Source of the DNA: Amorphophallus konjac
Taxonomy: Eukaryota > Streptophyta > Magnoliopsida > Alismatales > Araceae
Assembly: GCA_022559845.1 (NCBI GenBank)
Contig: CM040118.1
Span: 445,344,053 to 445,408,052 of the forward strand
DNA length: 64,000 nt
Direction of reading: 5' to 3'
A program made the position numbers and the translations under genes. A model generated the notes under the pieces. That model worked only from the letters and a program-made list of their open reading frames with translations, was not told the origin of the DNA and searched no databases. Positions 21,193-33,491 of this stretch are shown here, piece after piece; the first letter of the stretch is position 1, and every line of letters begins with the position of its first letter.

Positions 21193-23821
21193 CTACAATT
21201 GAGCGCCGAGACCCATGCCCGGCTGGTACCCTAGCTTCAGTATCATGTTCCAGTCCTTGGAGTCTCTTATTTTGGGCTTCACCTTGATGTTAACTAGTGC
21301 AGTGGCGGGCTTGCGTGACGTATATGCCCATGGAAAATCAAGGTCGAGTACTGTAATAACTGGCTTATTACTCGGCCAAAGGGTCGGCAGAATCTTATTG
21401 GAAATAGCTTCAATAGAATGAACCGTGGAAATGCTTTTAACCTTAACCACCCGCCCCTGGAATGGGAACTTGAGGCACTGATGGGCGGTAGAAGGTACGG
21501 CATGAAGACTATCTATCCATGGACGACCTAGGATGGTCTTGAACATTGGATCAGTATCTAACACATAAAATTCAACGGGCATCGACAACGGCCTGAGCTC
21601 TGCTTGAACAGTAATCACCCCATGGCACACTCTTCTGGAGTTGTCATAAGCTACTATGGTTGTTGGGGTTGGCCTCAGCAATTCTTCAGAAATGTTACAG
21701 GCGCGGAGAGTGCTGAGTGGATAGACATTTATAGAGGCCCCGGTGTCGACCAAAGCCGCATCTATAGACACCTTATTCAAAGGGATGGAGATGTAGAGCG
21801 GCATTTGGCGGGATTCCAGGGGTGCCAATTCAGCCTCAGAAAAAGAGATGACGGGCCCTTTCATCACTGTTGCTAGGGCCGAGGGAAGGCTGTCCACTGC
21901 CATATCCTCACTGACCATGACCTTTTGAAGAAAGGTCTTTAGAGCATCTTGGTGCAGCGTGGATCGCTTAATCAACTCTAATATAGATATCTTGGCCGGC
22001 ATCCGGTCCAAGTGCTGCAATAAATCATACTTTGTGCCAGGCAAGGGGTTAGCTTCTTGTTGTTCAACTGTTGTTGATGGAAACTGAGGGTTAGGTGCAG
22101 GTGCACCGGTAGAGGGATAACTTCTCTGGAATAAACGCCCGCTCCGGAGAGCAAGGTTTTGTGCCGGCACGGCATTAGACGGACTCACAATGGGAGACTT
22201 GATAGGCCCTGTGGGGTGAGTGGAGGGAGTAAAAGCGGGGGTGATGATGGTGGAGGTAGGTCTGACAGGTCCTGGTGGGAGGATGATGGGAGACGGGCTA
22301 GGTGAGGGGGTGATAGTAGGGAGTGTGACGGGTGCGGGTGCTAGGATTGGTGAAGATGCAATAGGAACAATAAGAGGTCTAGAAGGGATGGTGGATGCGG
22401 TGGAGGTTATGATGGTGGGCCGAATGATAGTGGGGATAGAAGGCGAAGGGGGGTTGTTGTAGGTATGGTGGAGGGCCAAAAGGTGAGCAGGAGTCTCATC
22501 ATCATATGACCACCCAGCGTTGGGAGCTGGGCGGTGGACAATATTCACTTGAGCCAGTGCCGGCGACTGCGGTTGTGGAGCGGGCGGGTGGTTTGGCATC
22601 AAATTCTGATGAATCCCTAATTCTGGTGTGGGCTGCTGCTGCTGCTGGGGTTGGGGTTGTTGTGGCTGCTGCTGCTGCGGCGCTGGCTGTTGCGGCCTCG
22701 GCGCCTGTCTTATTCTCTCTTTGATCTCTGTAATCAACTTGTGCATTTCTGCCCAATTAATCCGCTGTCCTTCATGCAAATTGTAGACAAAATCTCTGAA
22801 CTGGTAGCACCTCTCAATCGTGTGCCCGGGCTGCCGATGGAATATGTAGAATCTGGATGGGTCGGCGGCTGGGTTCCAGTTCGGGCGTTCCGGGGGAAGC
22901 TGAAGATCACCAGTGTGCATAAGGGCTGAAAAGATATCTGGCAAAGTTTCAGGAAGGGGAGGGTAATGGGCTCTCTTGGGACCCGGGCGAGCATGTGCGT
23001 AGCCATTTGGTGGAGGGACATTATGGTACTATGGTGGCTGTTGAGGCTGTTGTGGCAGTGGTTGCTGAGGAGCGGGGAATGATGGTTGGGTAGTTGGTGG
23101 AGCGGTGAACTGGGGGTTGCGGGGAGTTTGCTGGAAACGGGGTAGAGCAGATTGGTTGGGGAAATGGACAGCCTGCACCTGCTCATTCATTTGGACTCCT
23201 TCACTGACTGGGTCCTGAGGTTTTCTGGAGGGTTTGGGTTTCTAGGCCTCGAGCAAAGAGTGAATGGGGGAGTCTTTGAATTGGGTCTAGATAAACCGGG
23301 CCCTGCTGTACAACTAGTGCATATTGGAAATGTCGTTCATAGCTAGGATATTCCGAAAAGTGGGGGTGGCATTGGAAATCAATAACTTGACTTTCTCTTC
23401 TTCTGGAATCTACCCGGACACACGGGAGGCCATTTGCCCCCATCTATCAGCATAGGTGGCGAAGTCTTCATCAGCTCTCATCTTCTCGACCACCGAATCA
23501 GTAAAAGAATACTCCGGGCCCACCCGATCTTGGAATCACTGAATAAATTTTTCTTTCACAACTATAAAACTCTCTGCCTCTTCCAATGGCAGAGTGTAGA
23601 ACCATTCCAATGCAACGCCGTCCAACGAGCGGCGAAAAAGATACGCCATGAGGCGATCGTCGTATTGAAACTAGCCGACTCGTATAAGAACTCCCTTATG
23701 TGAATAAAGGGGTTGCCATTCCCATCGTACTTGCGGTACGTGGAGAGCTCCGATTGGGGAGGGAAACTGATGTGACGGAAATTAGAAACTGGGATATCAA
23801 TAAGGGATTGTGGGCCGAAAC
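21193..23821 (-). pseudogene. Gag C-terminal half and protease of element A
   Basis: From 23821 leftward the frame carries the gag core (SLDGVALEWFYTLP near 23600), a Gln/Pro-rich linker, a modified knuckle region (PGHTIERCYQFRDFVYNL near 22820) and then retropepsin, with LVDTGASINVYPLS (near 21750) as the active site. The frame from 23536 to 22944 is interrupted by five TAG (23029, 23242, 23287, 23314, 23410) and one TGA (23536), all in the same reading frame, plus a frameshift near 23670. TR-GAG2 splits gag at 23822, and the N-terminal half continues at 30574. Confidence 0.85.
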
Positions 23822-26027
23822 TGATGCGGGACGGACACGCGACTCAACTCCAATTGGATATGCGATCCTTGGACTCTAAGCAAGCTCGCGATCGCCCCTA
23901 ACGAGGGAAGCGTACGGACGTGCACGGTTGAGAAACCGATAGTGAGCTAGGGTGGTCAAACTCTCTCGTCGTGCCCGGATCGAGTCATGGGACGGTCTCG
24001 CTCTCTCTCGCAGCAGCGGTGAAATAAATATATCGAGCTAATGGCCCTAACACATGCTCTCTAGGAGTTGCATAAACAAATATATTCGAATAAAGCAAAT
24101 GCCGGGTAAAGGAGTGAATACGATACCTCCACGCGCCTGGCATGGGGAAGACGATCCCGGCCGATCTCGTACTCCCAGAACAATAATTAATTAAATTATA
24201 GCAATGATTTACTGCCCACTCTACGCAGGGAGGTAAAGGGTGACACAGTGGGACTCGGGAGTAGCGGGTTCGGGTTGACGGGTAGCTTCTTGTGTAGCTT
24301 CGACGGCACACGTACTCACGATCGTAGGACCCACGTGCTGGTCAGTGGGGCCGTGTGGGCCCGGAGCGGCACCGCTGTGATGGGAACGTCTGGAGGGGCG
24401 CTCCCTGGGAAGGCGGCGCACGGGTTCACCTCGCGAAAGGCGAGGAGGCTCCGATTGGTGCGGGTTGGAGTTGCTGCCCACGGATCTAAATTCTATTGCA
24501 GATCTGCGCGTCCCGACTAAAGCTGATGCTGCGATCGGCCCCGACATCGGATCGACGCACAAGAGGTACTGATGGAAAGCTAACTCAAAATACTTCGATT
24601 TATGACCAGAGAAAGAAATTTGAATTTCCCTTTGATGGCCTTTGTCGAATATTCAAGCTGCTGGTTCACAGGATCTAAAAACTCGGGACAGAAGGGCTAT
24701 TTCTTGAGAGTTGGCGTTGACCATGATGTAGATCTCCGATTCAGATGTTGGGCTGTTCACAAAAGTTGTAGAGGGAGAAGCGAGGAAAATGGGGATATAT
24801 TTTATGAAAGGTTTGGTAGATATTTGACTGGGGTAAAGTATTTTCTAGTACTAGGTGGTCGGATCTAGACAGCAAAAATTGAACTGAATTTGGGGGAAAG
24901 ACATAATTTCTAAAAATAGGTAGAGGGCTTTAGAAATTCGACGAAAATTTGTGGAGGATGGAGATGGTGGATAGAACTGCCAGTAAAATTGGAGATTCAA
25001 AAAAAATCAAGAAGGGGAGCAAAAGGGTGAAACTCGGGGCTGCTGTGAAACTAGACAGACTGCAGATAGAACTGGTGGATTGGGAAGCACGAAAATGGAA
25101 AAATATAAAACGGGGGCTGGAATTTTTTTAAATTTTTATGGGATTTGGTTATGACCTATATAACTCACCCTGAAAATCTCAGCTCCAGAGAATGTAGGAG
25201 TTGGGAGCTAAAATTCTTGGAGTAACCCTCTATCCAACAAAATAGAACCTTGGACAGCACTTCGGATCTTGCTTCGCGGCGGCTCGATGGCGGCACGACG
25301 GCGGCGGCGGCGGCATCAGAGATAGAATATAGAGGGGCTAAGGAGAATATAGGAGGGTTCTATACCCTGGAGATTGGAGGAAGAAGAGAGAAACCAGAGG
25401 GGGAGAGGGGGAGGGGCGCACCAAGCTCCAAGCTTACATAATTTTTTCTTCTCATTAATTCATACAAAATGTGGAAATACAAGTATTTATATAAAATGAA
25501 AAATGAATCAAAATGCCCTCAGATCTAGGGTTGGAAGGGGCACTAAGGATATAGGAGAAAGTATTTCTCCCATGTGGTCAAAACACATTACACATAATCT
25601 ATTCAAACTTCACCTAACTAGCCTAGTAGGGACAAAACAAGGGGCGCCCCCTTCATGGGCCTCTCTTGGGCCAAGCTCGTCCAAGGCCATCCAACAAGCC
25701 CATTAACCCATGCTTAGCCTATGGACTCTCCCACCTAGATGGCCTATGAGAGGGAGAAGCCCACTTGGGCCTTAAGTGACTTTAAGGTCCATAATGAAGG
25801 CCTTAAGTCCAATATGAACTAACCCCCCTTAATGGACCTAATAAAAGGAACCTAGTAATGGACTCTTCATAGAATGCGGCCCAATGGCTTATTAAAAGCC
25901 TTACAAAGGAGCCTAAATGAAAAAAAAATCAAAAAACACACAACTACAAGCCAATACAACCCATAAGACACACTAATACAAGCCAATACACACTAATACA
26001 ACCCATTAGCCTTTGATGTCCCCATCA
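23822..26027 (-). repeat. TR-GAG2 3' LTR
   Basis: This 2206-bp LTR is the partner of 28376-30573. It carries TTTATATAAAAT at 25486-25497 (TATA box on the minus strand), a GGC-rich stretch near 25290-25320, and an AT-rich, CCATT-rich right part (25690-26027). Confidence 0.92.
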
Positions 26028-26063
26028 ATTCTCCCCAGGTGGGAGGAACTCGACCCCGTCGAG
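26028..26063 (-). promoter_or_regulatory. TR-GAG2 polypurine tract and conserved palindrome
   Basis: The minus strand reads CCTGGGGAGAAT against the 3' LTR, a reasonable PPT. CTCGAC-CCC-GTCGAG (26049-26063) is the same palindrome seen beside the TR-GAG1 PPT, with a different loop. Confidence 0.7.
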
Positions 26064-26516
26064 TAAGGGGTGTTGCTGCTCGAATAACTCTGACGAATCC
26101 GTCACCATACCAAGTAGCGCGGGTATGCTCCACTCCAAGTAGTCGTCACCTGCTCATTCCGTATATACTCAATATGCACAAGCTGCTGTGGGAACGAGGC
26201 TAGAGGTAGACACTCCGGGTGGGGTCACTCTCAAAGGGGAGGAGGCAACTCAAAGACTCACTAGGAATCACCGCTGGGTCCCTATAGGTGACTAGATCCA
26301 GGGCATAGATGTAGAGCTGATCCCATACTCGCCTGTCACTCATATGGGACTGACATCAACAAGCTTGCACAAGACGCATGCAGACTCACCATGTACTAAA
26401 CACATATGCAAACCACACAAACAAGCCACACAAAACAAATCACACAAAGAAGAAACAAACTGACTCATGCATTACCCTAGACTTAAGGTGGTGACATCGA
26501 CCCCACTAGGTAGCCA

Positions 26517-28040
26517 TCATCCGAGTGCCGCATCCTGAGCGTCGGTAGGCTCTTCTAGACCTTCGTACTCATCAGCTAGTTCCGGATTGGCCTCGTAGTC
26601 GACAGATACAAGCCCAGAAGGCGAAGCTTCTCCTACCCTTAGGGCTAGAGTGGCACGAGTGGGACATTGGTTGGCGATGTGGCCAAACCCATGACAGTGG
26701 AAACACTGTAGCCGTGACCTACTGGTCTCCCCGATAAGAGGGCCCTTACCCTTATCCTCCCGACGGGCGGGGGGTGTAGGCAATAGAGGTGGAGCTATAG
26801 TTGCCGTAGGCAACAAGGGTGGGGGTGCCGGTGCCAGAGGACGGGCAATGGGTGCCGGGGGGCGAGCAACAGGTGCCGGTGGTTGGGATGGAGGTAGATC
26901 CCGTGGCGGGGGAGGATGAGGTCTAGGAGCGAAGTGCTCCTGACGGGCGGGCTCGGGAGGTCGAGCCATGGGGCCCCTCGGGTATGGGCCTAAGGAGCTA
27001 CGTGACTCGGCACTACGGAGAGGGACGGGGCCCAACCGTTGGATAGACTCAAACTCTCCCTCGAATTGCTCCATCTCGAGAGCAACTTGCTACGCATCCT
27101 CCAGCTTGTCCACCTTGCGGTGGAGAAGCTCATACCGTAGGTGCGGTCGTAGACCACGCCGAAATCGGGAGACAGTAAGGGAATCCTCCTCCGTGACATC
27201 ACATCGCAAATAGTATTCATCGAACTCGACGATGTACTCGGAGACGGACCGATCTCCTTGGGTAAGACTCTGTCACCTATCTATGAGACGATGGCGGTAA
27301 GTGGCAGGGAGGTACTTCTTCCTAAGTTTGGACCTCATCTCTACCTGGGGTTCATGATGGTGAAATAGTAGGTTCTCCATGTTTCTCTAAAAGGTTTAAG
27401 CTTGCCCTACCAATTTCATCTTGGCAAACTTGACCTTCCGTTGGTCCGACATCTCAAACCACTCAAAATATCGGTCCATATCGGCTTCCCAATCAAGATA
27501 TACCCTTGGGTCTAAGGACCCGTCAAAAGTGGGAGGGTCGGCACGAATGGTCCTGAGGACCCGCTCATTCTCATCACGATTCCATCGTTGAACACGATGG
27601 TCACGTCCATATCCCCTATTTTCATCCTCGGAATCATAGTCTAGCACCTCGGGGAATTGACGCCTCCTAACATCTATCCCTTGAACCCGCGGAGTAGCAG
27701 GCTGCTGAACCGGGTCCTGTTGGCCATGTGTAGGTGGGTGAGGTGCCTCAACTGGGGCTCTCGGGGGTGCCTCGGCTGGGGCTCCCTCTAATGTGGCAAC
27801 TCTCCCTACCAGGCCCTGAACGGACTGGTCCGACTCGACGGCCTTATCCTCTAAGACCTTCAACCTTTCTTCCAGATGGGTGCCTAGGCCATCCATCTGC
27901 GTACTCAACCCGTCCATTCTATCCATTCGAGTACTTAACCCGTCCATGCGTGTATTCAACCCTCGCATTTCCCCCATAAGGGCTTAGAACATTTCGGCCA
28001 CCGACGACGCATCGAGACTAGGGGCTCGGGGATCCGTCAT
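26517..28040 (-). pseudogene. TR-GAG2 Gag with CCHC zinc knuckle (broken)
   Basis: The probable start is the ATG at 28040. After it come a repetitive coiled-coil-like stretch (MDGLSTRMDRMDGLSTQMDGL region, about 27970-27860), the Retrotrans_gag core (FDGSLDPRVYLDWEADMDRYF near 27500; YIVEFDEYYLRCDV near 27220), a Pro-rich linker and a zinc knuckle CFHCHGFGHIANQCP (near 26700). The end is acidic. Stops occur just after the start (TAA near 27985), near 27396, near 27275 and near 27090. Unlike TR-GAG1 it keeps the knuckle but has lost its frame. Confidence 0.82.
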
Positions 28041-28360
28041 AGGTGGTGGTGGGGGTGAGTATTGGGTGCCTCGACGGGTGGGCATGCAAAGACACACGGA
28101 GACACCGACTAATGCAAACACAGACTAAAGCAAAGATGATGCACCTAGACTTAACCAAGACTCGGTATGTGGCAGAATTAATCGATCCGAAGATCACTCG
28201 CGCAAGTGTGCGGCCTTCCCGATAGGCGTAGCCTAACGTTCAGACAACACCTTTTGATATACCGATTAAGGGGATGCAAGTGCAACCTAGACCGACTTAG
28301 ACAATGATTAGACGTAAATGACATTTTTTTTTATTTTTCGACACCCTCGACTCAAACTTG

Positions 28361-28372
28361 TCTCTGATACCA
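28361..28372 (-). promoter_or_regulatory. TR-GAG2 primer binding site (iMet type)
   Basis: The minus strand reads TGGTATCAGAGA, one base off the iMet PBS, three bases inside the right LTR. Confidence 0.85.
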
Positions 28373-28375
28373 AAC

Positions 28376-30573
28376 TGATGCGGGACGGACACGCGACTCG
28401 ACTCCAATTGGATATGCGATCCTTGGACTCTAAGCAAGCTCATGATCGCCCCTAACGAGGGAAGCGTACGGATGTGTACGGTTGAGAAACCAACAGTGAG
28501 CTAGGGTGGTCAAACTCTCTCGTCGTGCCCGGATCGGGTCACGGGACGGTCTCGCTCTCTCTCGCAGCAGCGGTGAAATAAATATATCGAGCTAATGGCC
28601 CTAACACATGCTCTCTAGCAGCGGCATAAACAAATATATACGAATAAAGCAAATGCCGGGTAAAGGAGTGAATACGATACCTCCACGCGCCTGGCATGGG
28701 GAAGACGATCCCGGCCGATCTCGTACTCCCGGAACAATAATTAATTAAATTACAGCAATGATTTACTGCCCACTCCACGCAGGGAGGTAAAGGGTGACAC
28801 AGCGGGACCCGGGAGTAGCGGGTTCGGGTTGACGGGCAACTTCTTGTGTAGCTTCGGCGGCACACGTACTCACGATCGTGGGACCCACGTGCTGGTCAGT
28901 GGGGCCGTGTGGGCCCGGAGCTGCACCGTTGTGATGGGGACGTCCGGAGGGGCTCTCCCTGGGAAGGCGGCGCCCGGGTTCGCCTCGCGGAAGGCGAGGA
29001 GGCTCCGATCGGTGCGGGTTGGAGTTACTGCCCACGGATCTGAATTCTGTTGCAGATTTGCACGTCCCGACGAAAACTGATGCTACGATCGACCCCGACG
29101 TCGGATCGATGCACAAGAGGTACCGATGGAAGGCTAACTCAAAATCCTTCGATCTGTGACTGGAGAAAGAAATTTGAATTTCTCGTTGATGGCCTTTGTC
29201 GAATATTCAAGTTGCTAATTCATAGGATCTGAAAACTCAGGATAGAAGGGCTATTTCTTGAGAGTTGGCGTTGACCATGATGTAGATCTCCGATTCAGAT
29301 GTTGGGCTGTTCACAAAAGTTGTAGAGGGAGAAGCGAGGAAAATGGGGATATATTTTATGAAAGGTTTGGTAGATATTTGACTGGGGTAAAGTATTTTCT
29401 AGTACTAGGTGGTCGGATCTAGACAGCAAAAATTGAACTGAATTTGGGGGAAAGACATAATTTCTAAAAATAGGTAGAGGGCTTTAGAAATTCGACGAAA
29501 ATTTGTGGAGGATGGAGATGGTGGAAAAAACCTCCAGTAAAATTTGGGGTTCAAACAAATATCAATAAGGGGAGCAAAAGGGTGAAACACAGGGCTACTA
29601 TGAAACTGGACAGAGTGCAGACAGAATTGGTGGATTGGGAAGCACGAAAATGGAAAAATAGAAAACGGGGGCTGAAATTTTTTTCAATTTTTATGAGATG
29701 TGGTGATGACCTCTATAACGCACCTTGAAAATCTTATCTCCAGAAGATGTAGGAGTTGGGAGCTAAAATTCTCGAAGTAACCCTCTATCCAACAAAACAG
29801 TACCTTGGACATCACTTCGGATCTTGCTTCGCGGCGGCTCGATGGCGGCACGACGGCGGCGGCGGCAGCAGAGATAGAATATAGATGGGCTAAGGAGAAT
29901 ATAGGAGGGTTCTATACCCTATATATTGGAGGAAGAAGAGAGAAACCAGAGGGGGAGGGGCGCACCAAGCTCCAAGCTTACATAATTTTTACTTCTCATT
30001 AATTCATACAAAATGTGAAAATACAAGTATTTCTATAAAATAGAAAATGACTCAAAATTCCCTCAGATCTAGGGTTGGAAGGGGCACTAAGGGGATAGGA
30101 GAAAGTATTTCTCCCATGTGGTCAAAACACATTACACATAATCTATTCAAACTTCACCTAACTAGCCTAATAGGGACAAAACAAGGGGCGCCCCCTTCAT
30201 GAGCCTCTCTTGGGCCAAGCTGGTCCAAGGCCATCCAACAAGCCCATTAACCCATGCTTAGCCTATGGACTCTCCCACCTAGATGGCCCATGAGAGGGAA
30301 AAGCCCACTTGGGCCTTAAGTGACTTTAAGGTCCATAATGAAGGCCTTAAGTCCAATATGAACTAACCCCCCTTAATGGACCTAATAAAAGAAACCTAGT
30401 AATGGACTCTTCATAGAATGTGGCCCAATGGCTTATTAAAAGCCTTACAAAAGAGCCCAAATGAAAAAAAAAATTTAAAAAACACACAATTACAAGCCAA
30501 TACAACCCATAAGACACACTAATACAAGCCAATTCACACTAATACAACCCATTAGCCTTTGATGTCCCCATCA
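28376..30573 (-). repeat. TR-GAG2 5' LTR
   Basis: This 2198-bp LTR matches 23822-26027 closely over its length. The TATA region (30031-30041) reads TTTTATAGAA on the minus strand, one base away from the left copy, so the 5' promoter may be weakened. Confidence 0.9.
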
Positions 30574-31307
30574 GACACGCTTGTGAAGGAGGTCAAGTTG
30601 CTGCTGCATGGCAGCCCACTTATCAAGAAGTTCATGTTCCCGAGATGGAGGAGGCAAAACTGGGAGGGCGGACCCGGTATGAGGAGCCGAAGGATAGGTA
30701 GATGGAGGGGGGAGCCTGTAAAAGGGATAATGGGCCAAGGATGGGCCCATATCCGTGTGAGCCAATTGAGTAGCCCCCGCTTGGGATCTTAAGAAGTCGG
30801 TCGGGCCTATAAGAGCCTGCGGCACTGGAGGGGTGGTCCCATAAGGATCCGTATAAGAAGACGAGAAAAGCGGGGTCTTCCCCTTATCGAGCATCTGATG
30901 GGCCGAGCTAGAAGCTTGGCCCCCCTCTGGATTGGTGAAGCGGAGGACCCTGGGCTGGAAGTGGGAGCAATAGACGAGGCCCCTAGCCCACTAACCAGAG
31001 ACAAAGAAGTGGTGGCAGCAAGCCCGCCCTGAGGAGGAACTGAAGACGGGGCATCCTACCCCTGCAAAGTCTGGCGGAGAATATGGAGCTGGGTAGGATC
31101 CAGCTGGGCCATCATGTGGAGAATTTGGTTGGCCGAATTATGAGTAGAAGAATAAGAATGGGAGGGTTGACTACCCTCAACAACAATGGTCGGAAGAGGA
31201 GGGGCGGACCCCTATCTCCCGTGCACGGTCGTGACCCTAGGCGGGTCCTCCAAGAGTCCCTGAGGAAGGGAGTCCTCGCGGGAGTGAGAGAAATCGTAGG
31301 AAGACAT
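30574..31307 (-). pseudogene. Gag N-terminal part of element A
   Basis: The frame from ATG 31307 (MSSYDFSHSRED) runs leftward, with TAG at 31212 and 31056 in the same frame, then shifts frame near 30900 and continues as a Pro/Ser-rich region to KRV at the TR-GAG2 junction. It joins the gag core at 23816 once TR-GAG2 is removed. Confidence 0.75.
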
Positions 31308-32553
31308 GGTGAGAGGGGAATCGAACAAGGGGTTGAGATAGGGGATGAATAAGGAATTGCCCCTAGGAGAAGATCTTGTGGGTGTGAAGCAACTCCACAT
31401 GCAACGAGCACCTTGAAAACAAAATAAATGACAAGACCTGGTAAGAACCTAAATAGAGCTAACCAACAAGAACGGACACACACAGAGGAGAGAAGAGGCA
31501 ACCAATAGACAACCAAGTTGCAATGATGCGCGAAAATTTTTATATGTTCCTCTTTTATGAACCTTAGTGAATTAACTTAAATGGGGTTCTATGAACAATG
31601 GGATTTCTAATAGAGGTGGAATGAGGGACTTGGTTGATTCTAAGTTCACTTCTTTCTCACGGATGTAACCTAGACTCGGGGTGGTAAGGTACAACCTGCC
31701 TGGCATCCGTGTGGGAATCCACGGCTCACGGGGGCTTACGGAGGTCCCGGGTAAGGTCACCTTGTCAACTCCAAGGAATATGGAGATGAGAGGATCCCCT
31801 ACCAAGGTAGGAATACAACTAGTATGGTGAAAATGTATGAACCTATGTGCACCGGAGTGCGTGCAAGTTCTAATCTAAGACTAACAAACAATGATCAATC
31901 AATGGCAATAACAGTGCAAACAAGAATGGTAACCAGGGGGAGATAATAAGCACCCAAAATAAGTATAGAATAATATGATCTAGCACTCAAATATCAACCT
32001 CGGGGTGCACTGTGGCGCAAAAACGGTCTTATGGGAGACCGCGTAGGGAGTATAGACGGCCCTGGACAGGACCGCTAAATAACACGGAGCAGCAACCTAA
32101 CAAAGACAAAACTAATGATAAATAAAAAAATAGTAAAGACAGCACGTACCCGAGTGAATTGGACGGTCTTGCAAATGACCGTGAACCCTGTGAAACGGCC
32201 CTGACAGGACCGTAGAAGTGACCAGACTAACAGAAATATGAAGAGTGGAAACGCACGTGAGGCAGCAATAAACGGTCTATCGTACGACCGTGGGAGAGGG
32301 CCGCTAAATACGATAGGCTCACAAAGAGATGAACGACAGAAAGAAAGAGGACTGACGTACCTGAGGCTAAGACTGAGCCAATACGGCCTATCAACCGGCC
32401 GCCAGAACCTGTAAACGGCCCTAAAAGGACCGCGTCCAACCCCGGGAGCAGAAAACAACAACAAACGAAACGACAAACCCAAGAGGGCTAAAAACTAGCT
32501 CAAACACACAGGAAAGCAGATCAACGAAGTCAAAAGCACGATGGGCACTAGGA
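31308..32553. other. 5' leader of element A, with palindrome array A5
   Basis: No gene: the untranslated region between PBS and gag on the minus strand. About 32020-32440 has about seven ACGGTC/ACGGCC palindromes, in the RNA leader where packaging or translation signals would lie. The stretch 31560-31990 shows nothing notable beyond AT-rich sequence. Confidence 0.65.
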
Positions 32554-32571
32554 GTCCCACCGGGATCACCA
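32554..32571 (-). promoter_or_regulatory. Primer binding site of element A
   Basis: The minus strand reads TGGTGATCCCGGTGGGAC, starting 9 bases inside the LTR edge at 32581. It begins TGG as a tRNA 3'-end complement should and resembles the TGGCGACTCC-type PBS of Tat/Ogre elements. The tRNA species (possibly Arg) is not verified. Confidence 0.7.
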
Positions 32572-32580
32572 AAAAAGGGG

Positions 32581-33491
32581 TGTAGACAAGTTTTCCTTTC
32601 CCTAACCTCAAAAAAATATGTGTGAATGGATGCTAAAAGGGAAAAGAGTGTGAATGTGTGTGTGAGTGACTAGCATGAAAAAGACAATAATGCAAACAAC
32701 TAATCACTCCCAAGCATGAACAAATCATGATCGCCACCAAGGTGTTGTGTGCAAGGAAAGCACTACGTACCATGGAAAGGGAGAAAAGGATGAAGACACT
32801 CGCCCAAGGGTGCAGCGCTGGGACAAGATGAACACGGTCCTCTGGAGACCGCTTAAGGATGTAGAAGACCGAACGATAGGCCATACACAGCGCTGAAGAG
32901 GAATGCGGGAAGAAGACCTGGCTGGCGTCCAAAACGGTCTATAACAGGCCGCTAGCAGGGATTGGACGGTCTGTGAAAGACCGCATACCCTTTCAAACGG
33001 ACGGAGATAGACCGCGCAGAACCTCCAAATCCTAAACTGTGGAACTTATTCCTCCACCCCTTCCAGCCGGCCAGAGGGGATGAGCCTCATACTGAAGCTT
33101 CTGTTGACCTGCAAAACACAGCAAATAACCAGAAAGCACAACCCAAATTAGTTTTATGAGGTGTAATATCTAAGAAAATGAATGGAGAACTAAACACATA
33201 AGATGGAATGGATTTGAGGCGGCGTGCCCAGGATTAGTGAGATTGAGGAGTTCGAGGTTCGTGTGAGTGATCTCATTGTTCTCTCCTCTCGAGAAGTTGG
33301 AATTGACCGAGGGCCAGGGAGGACTAAGATGGTGCCAAGTGACGTGTGATTGGTGGCTGACATATGGTTTTCTGTAGCCGATGTACGCCTGGTGAGTTGG
33401 CTATTATGAATGGTAAATTTCAGATCATGAAGCCCCACGCAGTTGATTGTGATGTGTCCCATGGGTGTTGATGGTTATCGGTGAGACATTG
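32581..33491 (-). repeat. Element A 5' LTR, truncated by insertion of element B
   Basis: It begins TGTAGACAAG directly after the PBS spacer. About 32835-33015 has four ACGGTC-type palindromes. It stops at 33491, where B's LTR (TGTGGATC) starts; the rest should lie beyond B, outside the window. No gene. Confidence 0.75.

Larger units (their letters stand above)
23822..30573 (-). mobile_element. TR-GAG2: second gag-only LTR retrotransposon, inside gag of element A
   Basis: Direct repeats 23822-26027 and 28376-30573 start TGATGCGGGACGG and end GATGTCCCCATCA. The interior is 2.35 kb with a minus-strand Gag and no pol. The flanks are GAAAC (23817-23821) and GACAC (30574-30578), a 5-bp duplication with one later change. 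Removing the element and one TSD restores the reading frame of A's gag across the junction (LHKRV to GPQSLIDIP). The LTR end (GATGTCCCCATCA) and the PPT-side palindrome are shared with TR-GAG1, so the two are related families. Confidence 0.92.
1..33491 (-). mobile_element. Element A: giant Tat-lineage Ty3/gypsy retrotransposon (partial, with nested insertions)
   Basis: Minus-strand order is PBS (32554-32571), leader, gag (31307 down to about 21900), protease, RT, RNase H, archaeal-type RNase H and integrase (ends 16678), followed by two plus-strand PMD-type genes and a 3' non-coding zone. An extra RNase H before integrase is the hallmark of the Tat lineage (Ogre, Retand, Grande). Positions 240-560 match element B 35340-35600, which lies about 500 bp inside B's LTR, so A's left LTR should end roughly 200 bp before base 1. 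Removing TR-GAG1 and TR-GAG2 leaves an internal region of about 17.6 kb, within the known Tat size range. A is old: pol and gag have stops and frameshifts. Extra ORFs in Tat elements have been reported before (from memory). Confidence 0.85.
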
